Below, in pieces: positions 33,222-42,411 of a DNA stretch of 64,000 nucleotides. The notes beneath the pieces were generated by a model, which saw only the letters and a program-made list of their open reading frames with translations, did no database searches and was not told the origin of the DNA. The stretch covers positions 8,280,001-8,344,000 of the forward strand of contig NZ_CP128846.1 of the NCBI RefSeq assembly GCF_030388665.1, written 5' to 3'. Source of the stretch: Streptomyces flavofungini. GTDB taxonomy: Bacteria > Actinomycetota > Actinomycetes > Streptomycetales > Streptomycetaceae. The position numbers and the translations under genes were made by a program. Numbering within the stretch: position 1 is the stretch's first letter; the number at the start of each line of letters is the position of its first letter.

Positions 33222-33468
33222 GCCTGTCGATCCCCTCCTCGGCTGCCCCCGCGCCGGGGAACGCTAGTGGCCGCGCGGGGTTCGAGGGAGAACGCGTAAT
33301 CAGCCAGAAAACACGCGTCATGTGAGCAATGTCTGGCGTGAGTTGGCCCCTGCGCCCTCGCGCGGGCCGCCGGTGCCATGTCCCTTGCTTCTTCAAGATC
33401 TGACGACTAGTCATATGACTGTTTGAAACATGCGAGCGTCCCGGAGGTCCGAACTCCCAGGAGGCACC
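33222..33468. promoter_or_regulatory. Divergent promoter region with palindrome
   Basis: This 247-base gap separates the acyltransferase and luciferase-like genes. It contains the perfect 12-bp palindrome AGTCATATGACT at 33409-33420 in an AT-rich patch, about 48 bases before the luciferase-like start. A regulator of that operon may bind there, but no regulator gene is adjacent. Confidence 0.45.
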
Positions 33469-34605
33469 GTGCAGTTCTCCGTCATCTTCGAAGCACAACT
33501 CGCCGATCCGACCGTGGACCGCGAGCACCGGCTCATCCACGACTGCGTCGAACAGGCCGTACTGGCCGAGGAGATGGGGTTCGACCGCGTCTGGGCGGTC
33601 GAGCACCACTCCCTGAAGTGGTACGCGCACATGTCCGCGCCGGAGGTCTTCCTGACCTGGGTGGCCGCGCGCACCCGCACCATCCGCGTCGGGCACGGCG
33701 TCGTCTGCATGCCGTTCCGCTTCAACCACCCCGCGCGCGTGGCCGAGCGGGCCGCCATGCTCGACCTGCTCTCCGGCGGACGGCTCGACCTGGGCGCGGG
33801 CCGCGGCGGCACGGCACAGGAGACCTCGCTGTGCGGGGTCGACCCGGACCGCACGACCCAGGAGGTCGAGGAGGCGCTGCGCGTCGTCGCCGCTGCCTGG
33901 GAGCACGACGAGCTGGAACACCACGGTCCGCTGCTCGACATCGCACCGCACCCGATCCTGCCGCGCCCCGCACAGACCCCGCACCCGCCGCTGTTCCTCG
34001 CGTGCAGCAGGGCCGAGACGCTGGAGCGGGCCGCGGCGCTCGGTGTCGGCGCGCTCGTGATGGGGTTCGCGGGGCCCGAGTCCGTCGCCGGTATGCGGCG
34101 CGTGTACGACGACGCCATCGCGGCGCGCACGCCGGAGCGCTTCGTGTCGAGCGTCGTCAACGACCACTTCGCCGTGCTCTGCCCGACCGTCGTGCTCGAC
34201 GACGGCGCGGCGGCCCGGCGCGTGGGCCTGCGCGGCCAGCGGTTCTTCGCGCAGTCCATCGCGCACTGGTACGGCGGCGCGGGGCTGCCCGACGAGGCGG
34301 TGGTCGACGGCGCCGACGAGGCGGCCGCGCTGCGCACCGCGGGCGAACGGGTCGCGGCGCGCCTGAACGAACAGGACATCCCGGTGCGGCCGTCCGCCAC
34401 CGCCGTGTTCCACGCCGACCACGCGTACGGCACCGCTGCCGACGCGGTCGCCCACGTCGAGCGGCTGCGGGCGGCCGGGGCGGACGAGGTGATGTGCCTG
34501 GTCCAGATGGGGACGGTGCCGCAGGAGGCGTGCCTGGAGACGCTGCGGCAGTGGGGCGAGACGGTGATCCCGCGCTTTCGGCCCCGGCGCAGGGAGGTGG
34601 CCTGA
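33469..34605 (+). CDS. LLM class flavin-dependent oxidoreductase
   Basis: 378 residues from GTG 33469, which has a strong GGAGG eight bases upstream. Bacterial-luciferase-like TIM barrel: 'AEEMGFDRVWAVEHH', 'RTRTIRVGHGVVCMPFRFNH', 'RVAERAAMLDLLSGGRLDLG', and 'AGADEVMCLVQMGTVPQE'. These enzymes use FMNH2 or F420H2 to oxidise organic substrates. The next gene, an esterase, starts two bases after its stop, so the two probably act on one substrate pathway. Confidence 0.88.
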   Translation: MQFSVIFEAQLADPTVDREHRLIHDCVEQAVLAEEMGFDRVWAVEHHSLKWYAHMSAPEVFLTWVAARTRTIRVGHGVVCMPFRFNHPARVAERAAMLDLLSGGRLDLGAGRGGTAQETSLCGVDPDRTTQEVEEALRVVAAAWEHDELEHHGPLLDIAPHPILPRPAQTPHPPLFLACSRAETLERAAALGVGALVMGFAGPESVAGMRRVYDDAIAARTPERFVSSVVNDHFAVLCPTVVLDDGAAARRVGLRGQRFFAQSIAHWYGGAGLPDEAVVDGADEAAALRTAGERVAARLNEQDIPVRPSATAVFHADHAYGTAADAVAHVERLRAAGADEVMCLVQMGTVPQEACLETLRQWGETVIPRFRPRRREVA

Positions 34606-34606
34606 G

Positions 34607-35785
34607 ATGGCGTCCGACACGGGACATGCCGCCGCGGCGGGCGGTGACGGGGCGGCGGCCGAGCCGGACCCCGCCGCCCCCGTCCCCCTCGCCGCCGAGG
34701 CCAGGCCCCTCGTGGCCGCGCTCAGCGAGTTCTTCCCCGACATCGGCGGCACCGTCACCGACGCCGTCGAGGCGCGCCGCGTCCTGGCGGCCGCGCCCGC
34801 GTCGCCGTTCCCGCCGCCGCGCGTCGGCTCCGTCTCCGACCGGTTCGTCCCGGGGCCGCCGGGGGCGCCGGACCTCCGCGTGCGGTGCTACCTGCCCGAG
34901 GCGGCCCCTGCCGGGGGAGCGGCGGAGGGGGCGCCCGGGAGGGCGGAGGGGGCGCCGGCGAGCGGGACCGCGGCGGTCGCGCCCCGCCCCACCGTCGTCT
35001 TCTTCCACGGTGGCGGCTGGTCCCTGTGCAGCGTGGACACCCATGACGCGACCGCGCGCGGCCTGTGCCGCGCGGCCCACGCCGCCGTGGTCTCCGTGGA
35101 CTACCGCCTCGCGCCCGAGGACCCGTTCCCCGCGGCCGTCGACGACGCGTACGCCGCCCTCCGGTGGGCCGCCGCGCACCGCGCCGAACTCGGCGGCGAG
35201 GACGGTCCGTTGGTGCTCGCGGGCGACAGCGCCGGTGGCAACCTCGCGGCGGTGTCCGCGCTCACGGCCCGCGACGGGGGCGGGCCGCCGGTGGCGCAGC
35301 AGGTGCTCATCTATCCGGCGGTGGACGGCCGGGACCGCGGCCCGGTGGGCGGTCGGGACCACGGCCGGGCGGGCGGTCGGGACCGCGGCCGGGTGGACGG
35401 CCGCGACACCAGCTTCCTCACCCCCGCCCACGGCCGCTGGTTCCGCGAGCAGTACCTGGGCGCGTACCTGCGCGCGGGCGGCGACCCGGCCGACCCGCGC
35501 GTCTCGCCGCTCCTCGCCGCCGACCTCTGCGGCCTGCCGCCCGCCGTCGTGGTCACCGCGGGCCACGACCCCCTGTGCGCGCAGGGCAGGGCCTACGCGG
35601 CGCGGCTGAGGGGCGCCGGTGTCCCCGTCGTCGAGGCGCATTTTCCGGCCATGTTCCATGGGTTCTTCGGCTTCCCCGAGCTCCTCGCGGACGCCCGCGC
35701 GGCACAGGAAGCAGTGACAGAAGCGATCGCCTCGACGGCGGGTGACAGGAAAAACAGCGGCGCCACCGGGGGTGGGGCAGGATAA
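34607..35785 (+). CDS. Alpha/beta hydrolase, hormone-sensitive-lipase family
   Basis: 392 residues. HSL family marks: oxyanion motif HGGGW, 'VSVDYRLAPEDPFPAAVDDA', nucleophile elbow GDSAGG, catalytic Asp in 'AGHDPLC' and His in 'FHGFF'. Two insertions are unusual: an Ala/Gly/Glu-rich loop before the core strand, and four 8-residue repeats 'GRDRG/GRDHG' right after 'LIYPAV', encoded by 24-bp repeats. It would hydrolyse short-chain esters. It forms a tight pair with the flavin-dependent monooxygenase, for example ester hydrolysis after Baeyer-Villiger-like oxidation (inference). Confidence 0.88.
   Translation: MASDTGHAAAAGGDGAAAEPDPAAPVPLAAEARPLVAALSEFFPDIGGTVTDAVEARRVLAAAPASPFPPPRVGSVSDRFVPGPPGAPDLRVRCYLPEAAPAGGAAEGAPGRAEGAPASGTAAVAPRPTVVFFHGGGWSLCSVDTHDATARGLCRAAHAAVVSVDYRLAPEDPFPAAVDDAYAALRWAAAHRAELGGEDGPLVLAGDSAGGNLAAVSALTARDGGGPPVAQQVLIYPAVDGRDRGPVGGRDHGRAGGRDRGRVDGRDTSFLTPAHGRWFREQYLGAYLRAGGDPADPRVSPLLAADLCGLPPAVVVTAGHDPLCAQGRAYAARLRGAGVPVVEAHFPAMFHGFFGFPELLADARAAQEAVTEAIASTAGDRKNSGATGGGAG
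35321..35407. repeat. 24-bp in-frame tandem repeat within the esterase gene
   Basis: Three full units and part of a fourth, starting at 35321, 35345, 35369 and 35393, encode VDGRDRGP, VGGRDHGR, AGGRDRGR and VDGRD. The unit length keeps the frame, so copy number could vary without breaking the gene. Confidence 0.85.
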
Positions 35786-35866
35786 TTTCCGGGATCCCCT
35801 CTTGAAACGGAGAACACCGCACACATACGGTGTCCATACGCGAGGTTCTCCCGTGGAGGATGGGTC

Positions 35867-37270
35867 ATGACGGAAATTCTTGTGCACACGGCAGTGGAGG
35901 GTGGCGACGCCATCCGTGACGGACGAGTGGTGGATCACCCGGCCTGGCCGGAACTCAAGAGTGCCGTCGAAGAAATCAGGCCCTGGCAGTCCAAGGACGG
36001 GTCCATCGACTTCGAGCGCGAGGGCGCCCCGACCCGGGTCGACGCGGAGGCGGCGGTCGACCGCGTCATATCCGGCGTCGAGGCGCTCAGCCCGCTGCTC
36101 CCGCACGACAAGGCCTACCACCAGGCGCTGGTGCGCGACCTGCGCGGCTGGGTCGACGGCGGCTTCGCGGTCCCGGACTTCCTGGACTCGCTGCTCGCCT
36201 TCCACCCCGCGGCCCGCCGCGAGGACGGCCTCCAGCACCTCGTGCTCTTCCCCATGTACACGCAGAACGGCAACCCCGACCGCAACTTCGAAGCGGTCGT
36301 CCTGCGCATGGTCTGGCCCGACTGGCTCGCCGAGCTCGAGCGCACGCGCTACGACAACCCGCTGTTCTGTGGCATCACCTTCGAGGACTTCACTCCCGGG
36401 TACGACACGAACTCGGCCGTCCTCTTCCCCGAGACGATCGCCGTCCGCGAGGCCCCCGAGCGCTTCACCTGGGGCGGCATCTTCTGCGACCGCGAGGCGG
36501 CCCGCTTCCGCCGCGTCACCGAGTCCGCCGTGAACATCCTCGGCATCGAGCTGCCCGCCGACGTCCGCGCGATGCTCGACGACCAGGACCGGTGCCAGGA
36601 GGCCTTCGTCCTGTGGGACATGGTCCACGACCGCACCCACAGCCACGGCGACCTGCCGTTCGACCCCTTCATGATCAAGCAGCGGCAGCCCTTCTGGATG
36701 TACGGCCTGGAGGAGCTGCGCTGCGACCTCACGGCCTTCAAGGAGGCCGTGAAGCTGGAGGCCGACGGGGTGTCCCAGGCCCGCGACGTGCAGTACGCGG
36801 TGCTCTTCGACCGGATGTTCCGCTTCCCGGTCACCGGCGAGCGCGTACGCAACTACGACGGCCTCGGCGGCCAGCTGCTCTTCGCCTACCTGCACAAGCA
36901 CGACGTGGTCCGCTGGACCGACAACAAGCTGAAGATCGACTGGGAGCGCGCGCCCCAGGTCACCAACCAGCTCTGCGCGGAGATCGAGAAGCTGTACCGG
37001 GACGGCATCGACCGCCCCAAGCTCGTCCACTGGCTCGCGGGGTACGAGCTGGTGTCCACCTACCTCGCCCCGCACCCGGGCTCGCGCTGGGCCAAGGGCC
37101 CCGACGCCCTGGACACCTCGCTGCCGCCGCGGAAACTGGTCGACGAGGTGCTTCCGGACGAGTTTCCGCTCAGCATGTTCTATGAGGCGCTCTCCAAGAA
37201 GCTCAAGGCAGTGATCGCCTCCACCCAGGGGATCACCGCGGGCTCGGGAGCCGGGAAGGTCGCCGCGTGA
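35867..37270 (+). CDS. DUF6421 family protein
   Basis: 467 residues from ATG 35867 with GTGGAGG upstream. A soluble alpha-helical protein without a signal peptide; conserved blocks include 'VLFPMYTQNGNPDRNFEAVV', 'DYNPLF'-like 'RYDNPLFCGITFEDFTPGYD', and 'FVLWDMVHDRTHSHGDLPF', which has a His/Asp/Glu cluster that could bind a metal. The function is not known. It opens a tight operon with an SDR and a threonine aldolase (gap to the SDR 26 bases), an arrangement I recall as common in Streptomyces, which suggests work on a hydroxy-amino acid or its precursor. Confidence 0.8.
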   Translation: MTEILVHTAVEGGDAIRDGRVVDHPAWPELKSAVEEIRPWQSKDGSIDFEREGAPTRVDAEAAVDRVISGVEALSPLLPHDKAYHQALVRDLRGWVDGGFAVPDFLDSLLAFHPAARREDGLQHLVLFPMYTQNGNPDRNFEAVVLRMVWPDWLAELERTRYDNPLFCGITFEDFTPGYDTNSAVLFPETIAVREAPERFTWGGIFCDREAARFRRVTESAVNILGIELPADVRAMLDDQDRCQEAFVLWDMVHDRTHSHGDLPFDPFMIKQRQPFWMYGLEELRCDLTAFKEAVKLEADGVSQARDVQYAVLFDRMFRFPVTGERVRNYDGLGGQLLFAYLHKHDVVRWTDNKLKIDWERAPQVTNQLCAEIEKLYRDGIDRPKLVHWLAGYELVSTYLAPHPGSRWAKGPDALDTSLPPRKLVDEVLPDEFPLSMFYEALSKKLKAVIASTQGITAGSGAGKVAA

Positions 37271-37296
37271 GCGACCGCAACAAGGAGGCGAGGACC

Positions 37297-38037
37297 ATGT
37301 CCGCACTCGACGGAGCCGTAGTCGCGGTAGCCGGGGCCGCGGGCCCCGCGGGCCGAGCCACGCTGCTCAGGCTCGCTGAGGCCGGGGCCACGGTCGTCGC
37401 CTCCGACGCCGACGCCGCCCGCCTCGCGGAGGCCGTGGACGCCGCGCGGTACGCCCACGGCGGCGCCACGGTCACGGGCGACACCGTCGACCTGCTCGAC
37501 CTGGAGGCGGCCCGCGCCTGGGCCGACCGCACCGAGAAGGAGTTCGGCCGCATCGACGGCCTGGTCCACCTCGTCGGCGGCTGGCGCGGCAGCGCCTCCT
37601 TCGCCGAGACCGACCTCGGCGACTGGGACGTCCTGGAGGACCTCCTGATCCGCACCGTCCAGCACACCTCGCTCGCCTTCCAGGACGGCCTGCAGCGCAG
37701 CGGCAACGGCCGCTATCTGCTGATCAGCGCCGCCGGCGCGTCGAAGCCGACGGCGGGCAACGCGGCGTACGCCGCCGCCAAGGCCGCCGCCGAGGCCTGG
37801 ACGCTCGCACTCGGCGACGCCTTCCGCAAGGCCGGGGGCGACGAGGGGCCGCGCGCGGCGGCTGCCATCCTGGTGGTCAAGGCGCTGGTGCACGACGCGA
37901 TGCGGGCGGAGCGGCCGAGCGCGAAGTTCGCGGGCTTCACCGACGTGAAGGAGCTGGCCGAGGCCATCGCCGGAGTCTGGGAGCGGCCCGCCGAGGAAGT
38001 GAACGGAAACCGTCTGTGGCTGACCGAGAAGCCGTGA
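37297..38037 (+). CDS. SDR family oxidoreductase
   Basis: 246 residues from ATG 37297 with AAGGAGG upstream. Cofactor motif GAAGPAG at 13-19, acidic Asp37 after strand 2 (NAD preference), HLVGG in place of NNAG, Ser144, Tyr158 and Lys162 (YAAAK). The stop overlaps the threonine aldolase GTG by four bases (GTGA), so the two are translationally coupled. It probably oxidises or reduces the substrate or product of that enzyme. Confidence 0.87.
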   Translation: MSALDGAVVAVAGAAGPAGRATLLRLAEAGATVVASDADAARLAEAVDAARYAHGGATVTGDTVDLLDLEAARAWADRTEKEFGRIDGLVHLVGGWRGSASFAETDLGDWDVLEDLLIRTVQHTSLAFQDGLQRSGNGRYLLISAAGASKPTAGNAAYAAAKAAAEAWTLALGDAFRKAGGDEGPRAAAAILVVKALVHDAMRAERPSAKFAGFTDVKELAEAIAGVWERPAEEVNGNRLWLTEKP

Positions 38038-39104
38038 ACCCACCCAAGACCGACGCGCGCCGGCACCACGACCCCGACGTCCGCGGCTTCGCCAGCGACA
38101 ACTACGCCGGTGCGCACCCCGAGGTGCTCGCGGCCCTCGCCCTGGCCAACGGCGGCCATCAGATCTCCTACGGCGAGGACGCGTACACAGAAGCCCTCCA
38201 GCAGGTGATCCGCAGCCACTTCGGGGCGAGCGCGGAGGCCTTCCCGGTCTTCAACGGAACGGGCGCGAACGTCGTCGCGCTCCAAGCGGTCACCGACCGC
38301 TGGGGCGCGGTGATCTGCGCCGAGAGCGCGCACATCAACGTCGACGAGGGCGGCGCCCCCGAGAAGGTCGCGGGCATCAAGCTCCTGACCGTGCCGACAC
38401 CCGACGGCAAGCTCACCCCCGAGCTGATCGACCGTCAGGCGTTCGGCTGGGAGGACGAGCACCGCGCGATGCCGCAGGTCGTCTCGCTCGCCCAGAACAC
38501 CGAACTGGGCACCGTCTACACCCCGGACGAGATCCGCGCCATCGTCGAGCACGCCCACGGCCTCGGCATGCGGGTGCACCTCGACGGTGCGCGGATAGCC
38601 AACGCCGCCGCGTCCCTGAACGTCCCGATGCGGACGTTCACGAACGCGGTCGGCATCGACATCCTCTCGTTCGGCGGCACCAAGAACGGCGCGCTGTTCG
38701 GTGAGGCCGTGGTCGTCCTGAATCACGACGCGGTGCGGCAGATGAAGCACCTGCGCAAGCTGTCCATGCAGCTCGCCTCCAAGATGCGCTTCGTCTCCGT
38801 GCAGTTGGAGGCGCTGCTCGCCAAGGACCTGTGGCTGCGCAACGCGCGGCACGCCAACGAGATGGCACAGCGCCTGGCCGAGGGCGTCCGCGCGGTGCAC
38901 GGCGTGGAGATCCTCTACCCTGTCCAGGCCAACGCCGTCTTCGCGCGCCTGCCGCACGACGTCAGCGAACGCCTGCAGAAGCGCTTCCGGTTCTACTTCT
39001 GGGACGAGGCGGCCGGTGACGTCCGCTGGATGTGCTCCTTCGACACCACCGAGGACGACGTGGACGCCTTCGTGGCGGCGCTGAAGGAAGAGATGGCGCG
39101 CTAG
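38034..39104 (+). CDS. Threonine aldolase family (beta-eliminating lyase) PLP enzyme
   Basis: 356 residues from GTG 38034, chosen for its overlap with the SDR stop. Fold type I: 'FASDNYAGAHPEVLAAL' at the N-terminus, Asp184 in HLDGAR, Schiff-base Lys217 in FGGTKNG. L-threonine aldolases split threonine to glycine and acetaldehyde; related lyases act on other beta-hydroxy amino acids. It ends the DUF6421-SDR-aldolase operon. Confidence 0.88.
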   Translation: MNPPKTDARRHHDPDVRGFASDNYAGAHPEVLAALALANGGHQISYGEDAYTEALQQVIRSHFGASAEAFPVFNGTGANVVALQAVTDRWGAVICAESAHINVDEGGAPEKVAGIKLLTVPTPDGKLTPELIDRQAFGWEDEHRAMPQVVSLAQNTELGTVYTPDEIRAIVEHAHGLGMRVHLDGARIANAAASLNVPMRTFTNAVGIDILSFGGTKNGALFGEAVVVLNHDAVRQMKHLRKLSMQLASKMRFVSVQLEALLAKDLWLRNARHANEMAQRLAEGVRAVHGVEILYPVQANAVFARLPHDVSERLQKRFRFYFWDEAAGDVRWMCSFDTTEDDVDAFVAALKEEMAR

Positions 39105-39157
39105 GCGCTGCGCCGCAGACATCCCCGGCCCACGGCGGGCTGCATAAGTATGCGACC

Positions 39158-39200
39158 GATCGAAAAGTCATTGACTGTCGATCGGCCGCTTTCTTATGCT
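39158..39200 (+). promoter_or_regulatory. Sigma-70-like promoter overlapped by inverted repeat; leaderless start
   Basis: TTGACT (39171-39176) and TATGCT (39195-39200) are 18 bases apart, close to the housekeeping consensus. The next gene's ATG is at 39209, only eight bases past the -10, so transcription should begin at or next to the start codon; no ribosome site exists. An inverted repeat, GATCGA..AGTCA-T-TGACT.TCGATC (39158-39183), covers the -35. Confidence 0.7.
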
Positions 39201-39208
39201 CGCTCGCC

Positions 39209-39814
39209 ATGCGACTGATCCAGCGGACCCCGGACCTCTCCGCCTATCTCGCGGCGGACGAGGTCATCGACCACACGCATCCCCTGGTGCGCGGGACGGC
39301 GGCCGAGCTCGCCAAGAACGCGACCGACTCCTACTCCTACGCCTGCGCCGCCTTTGAGTTCGTACGGGACACCGTCCCGCACTCCGCGGACTCCGGCGAC
39401 CCGCGCGTCACCTGGCGCGCCTCCGACGTCCTGGAGCAGCGGACCGGCATCTGCCACGCCAAGGCCCACGCCCTCGCCGCCCTCCTGCGCGCCGAGGACA
39501 TCCCGACGGCGCTGTGCTACCAGCGCCTTCTGCACGACGACGGCAGCGGCTTCGCCGTCCACGGTCTGGTCGCCGTGCGCCTCGACGGCGCCTGGCACCG
39601 GCAGGACCCCCGTGGCAACAAGCCGGGCGTGGACGCGCAGTTCAGCCTCGACGGTGAACGGCTCGCCTGGATCCCGGACGCGGCGGGCGGCGAGGTGGAC
39701 TACCCCGAACTCCACTCGTCCCCGCACCCGTCGGTGCTCGACTGTCTGCGACAGGCCGTGGACCGGCCGCACCTGTGGGACCTGCTGCCGACGGAGCTCC
39801 CGGCCGCCCCCTAA
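39209..39814 (+). CDS. Transglutaminase-like domain protein
   Basis: 201 residues from ATG 39209. The papain-like transglutaminase triad is Cys82 (TGICHAKA), His118 (AVHGLVAV) and Asp133 (RQDPRGNK). No signal peptide or extra domains. Bacterial members are peptidases or amidases with mostly unknown substrates. It appears to be translated from a leaderless mRNA. It overlaps nothing and is probably monocistronic. Confidence 0.88.
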   Translation: MRLIQRTPDLSAYLAADEVIDHTHPLVRGTAAELAKNATDSYSYACAAFEFVRDTVPHSADSGDPRVTWRASDVLEQRTGICHAKAHALAALLRAEDIPTALCYQRLLHDDGSGFAVHGLVAVRLDGAWHRQDPRGNKPGVDAQFSLDGERLAWIPDAAGGEVDYPELHSSPHPSVLDCLRQAVDRPHLWDLLPTELPAAP

Positions 39815-40014
39815 AGGCTGCGGGGTCATTCATCGGAGGACAGGTCGAGTACGTGAAGAGGATGCACCGGCAAGTCCCCTGTGGGGCAGACCGACAGAGG
39901 ATTCATCCGACCTATTCCTGTCGGATTCCTTGACGCGTGCCCGTCCCGGCGTCGATGCTGCGTGCCGTCCGGGTTGTCGCGCACTCGCGCTGTCCTCTGT
40001 CGGAAGGCCTCGCC

Positions 40015-42258
40015 ATGTCCCCCATCTCGCGGCGCGCGTTCGTCGCAGGCACCTCCGGAGCGTTAGTGGCGGCCGGCTCGCCTGTCGCCTGGGGCAGACC
40101 CCCGGCCGCCGCGCCGGACGACGTGCACGGCACGCTCCTTCGGGACGCCGCGATGGTGTGGCGGCGCCTTCCCGGTGGCTGGCAGGAGGGCCCGTTCCTC
40201 GGCAACGGGTTCCTCGCCGCCCACCTGTACGCCAAACCCGGCGAGGGCAACGTCCTGCGCATCATGGTCAACCACTCCTACGTGCAGGACCAGCGCGGCC
40301 AGTGGGAGGCCGCGATCGGCTACTCCCGGCTCGGCGTCGGCTACCTCACGCTGACCCTCGCGGGCACGATCACCGGCGTCGACTGGCGGCTCGACCTCGA
40401 CAACGCCGAGCTGACCGGCACCATCACCACGGCGCGCGGCAGCGTGCGGTTCACCGCCCTGATCCTCAGTCAGGAAGACGTCCTGCTGGTGTCGTCGGAG
40501 CCGAGCGCGGGCGAGGAGACGGCCGCCTGGGGCTTCACCGCGCTCCCCTCGCACACCACCCGCACCACCCGCGTCCCGCCCGACTACACCGCCAACCCCG
40601 ACCCCACGACCGCCCCCGGCATCGTCGAACAGCCCCTGCGCGCGGGCGGCGGCTACACCACCGCCTGGCGCGAGGTGCGCTCCGGCACGAAAAGACTCCT
40701 CGCCGCCACCATCGCGTACGGACATCCCCGCTCGACCGGCCGCGAGGAGGCCGAGCGCACCGTGGCGCGCGCCCTCGACGGCTCGCCCGCCGCGGCCATC
40801 GCCCGGCACCGCGACTGGTGGCACGCCTTCTACCGGCGCAGCTTCGTGTCCGTGCCGGACAAGAAGGTGCAGCGCTTCTACTGGATCCAGCTCTACAAGC
40901 TGGCGTGCGCCACCCGCAGCCACGGGCCCGTCACCCCCGTCTTCGGGCCCTGGTTCCCGGAGACCGGCAACAACTGGACCAGCATCTGGTGGAACACCAA
41001 CGTCCAGGTGACGTATCCGATCGCCAACGGCTCCAACCACCGCGAACTCGACGCCGTCACCCCGGCGTTCGCGAAGTTCCACGAGAACCTGGAGTCCAAC
41101 ATCCAGCCGGGGCTCCGCGACGGCGAGACCTACGCCCTGTGCCACCCCGGCGACTGGAAGCTGCGCTCGGGGCCGCGCTACGTCGGCGTCCCCGGCACGA
41201 GCCCCAACGACCACACCGGCAACCTCACCTGGGCCCTGCACAACGCCTGGGTCACCTACCGCCACCACATGGACGACGACGTCCTGCGGCACGTCATCCG
41301 CCCCGTCCTCACCAAGGCCGTGAACTACTACGCGCGGCACCTCACCGAGGGCTCCGACGGCCGCCTCCACCTGCCCGAGACCCGCTCCCCGGAGTACGCC
41401 AACGCCGCCGACTGCACCTACGACCTCTCGCTGCTGCGCTGGGGCGTGACCACGCTCCTGGACTCGGCCCGGCGGCTGCGCGTGAGCGACCCGCACGAGA
41501 AGCGGTGGCGCGACATCCGCCACCGGCTCGTGCCGTACCACGAGAACGAGAACGGCGTCATGATCGGCGCCGGTGTCCCGCTCGCCGAGTCCCACCGCCA
41601 CTACTCGCACCTGCTGTGGCTCTACCCGCTCCAGGAGAAGCTGGACCGGCGCACCTTCGACCACTGGGCCGGCCGCCAGGACCGCTGGCACGGCTACAGC
41701 TACGCGGCCGCCGCCTCCATGGAGACGCTCTTCGGCAAGCCCGAGGAAGCCCTGCGCCACCTGCGGTTCTTCCTGGACGGCAATGTCACCGACAAGTGCG
41801 CGATGACGCCCAACACCATGTACCGCGAAGGCTCCAACTTCGCCCTGGAGAGCCCGATCAGCGCCGGGCAGTCCCTGCTCGACATGCTGACGCAGAGCCA
41901 CGGGGGAGTGCTGAAGGTCTTCCCCGCCGTGTCCCGCACCTGGGCGGACGCCAGCCTGCAACGGGTGCGCACCCAGGGCGCGTTCCTCGTCGACGCCTCC
42001 CGGCGCGGCGGACGCACCGAGTGGATCAGGGTGGAGAGCGAGGCCGGGGAGCCGCTGCGGCTGCGGCACGGCATCGCCGGCGCCGTCGACGTGCGCGACG
42101 AGCGCGGGCGCCCGCTGCCGTACGAGGGCCGGAACGTCATCAGCGTGCCGCTGCGGCGCGGGCAGGCCGCGGTGATCACTCCCAAGGGGGCGAGGCCGTC
42201 GCTGCGCCCGCGCGACGTGCGCGCGAACGGGACGGAGCCCGCCTGGGGGCTGCCGTAG
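40015..42258 (+). CDS. Tat-exported glycoside hydrolase, GH95-like
   Basis: 747 residues from ATG 40015 (GAAGG upstream). Tat signal 'SRRAFVAGTSGALVAAG'. The mature protein follows the GH95 plan: an N-terminal beta-sandwich ('GPFLGNGFLAAHLYAKPGEG', 'YSRLGVGYLTLTLAG'), a helical linker, an (alpha/alpha)6 barrel ('NNWTSIWWNTNVQVTYPIAN', 'LLWLYPLQEKLDRRTFDHWA'), and a C-terminal sandwich ('AVSRTWADASLQRVRTQGAF'). GH95 members are alpha-L-fucosidases or galactosidases, but this is a distant relative. An ATG at 39937 is rejected because it would put 26 residues before the Tat motif. Confidence 0.78.
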   Translation: MSPISRRAFVAGTSGALVAAGSPVAWGRPPAAAPDDVHGTLLRDAAMVWRRLPGGWQEGPFLGNGFLAAHLYAKPGEGNVLRIMVNHSYVQDQRGQWEAAIGYSRLGVGYLTLTLAGTITGVDWRLDLDNAELTGTITTARGSVRFTALILSQEDVLLVSSEPSAGEETAAWGFTALPSHTTRTTRVPPDYTANPDPTTAPGIVEQPLRAGGGYTTAWREVRSGTKRLLAATIAYGHPRSTGREEAERTVARALDGSPAAAIARHRDWWHAFYRRSFVSVPDKKVQRFYWIQLYKLACATRSHGPVTPVFGPWFPETGNNWTSIWWNTNVQVTYPIANGSNHRELDAVTPAFAKFHENLESNIQPGLRDGETYALCHPGDWKLRSGPRYVGVPGTSPNDHTGNLTWALHNAWVTYRHHMDDDVLRHVIRPVLTKAVNYYARHLTEGSDGRLHLPETRSPEYANAADCTYDLSLLRWGVTTLLDSARRLRVSDPHEKRWRDIRHRLVPYHENENGVMIGAGVPLAESHRHYSHLLWLYPLQEKLDRRTFDHWAGRQDRWHGYSYAAAASMETLFGKPEEALRHLRFFLDGNVTDKCAMTPNTMYREGSNFALESPISAGQSLLDMLTQSHGGVLKVFPAVSRTWADASLQRVRTQGAFLVDASRRGGRTEWIRVESEAGEPLRLRHGIAGAVDVRDERGRPLPYEGRNVISVPLRRGQAAVITPKGARPSLRPRDVRANGTEPAWGLP

Positions 42259-42301
42259 AGGTGCGGAGGGCGAGAGGGCGCGGACGCTGAGGGGGGCGAC
42301 G

Positions 42302-42336
42302 GGTCGTGGGTCGCGGGTCGCGGGTCGCGGGTCGCG
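42302..42336. repeat. 7-bp tandem repeat GGTCGCG
   Basis: Five units, four exact and the first with one change, lie between the GH95-like and B3/B4 genes, upstream of the latter's AT-rich promoter region. Confidence 0.8.
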
Positions 42337-42411
42337 AAGAAAGTTCATCGTGGTGCACTTGGTGGTGCTCTATGCTGTACTTCCGTCGATTTCCGTGACC
42401 CAAGGCAGACC

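Noticed and set aside
34157..37306. A 1049-residue minus-strand frame
   Set aside because: Antisense to the esterase, DUF6421 and monooxygenase genes, all of which have clear domains and ribosome sites.
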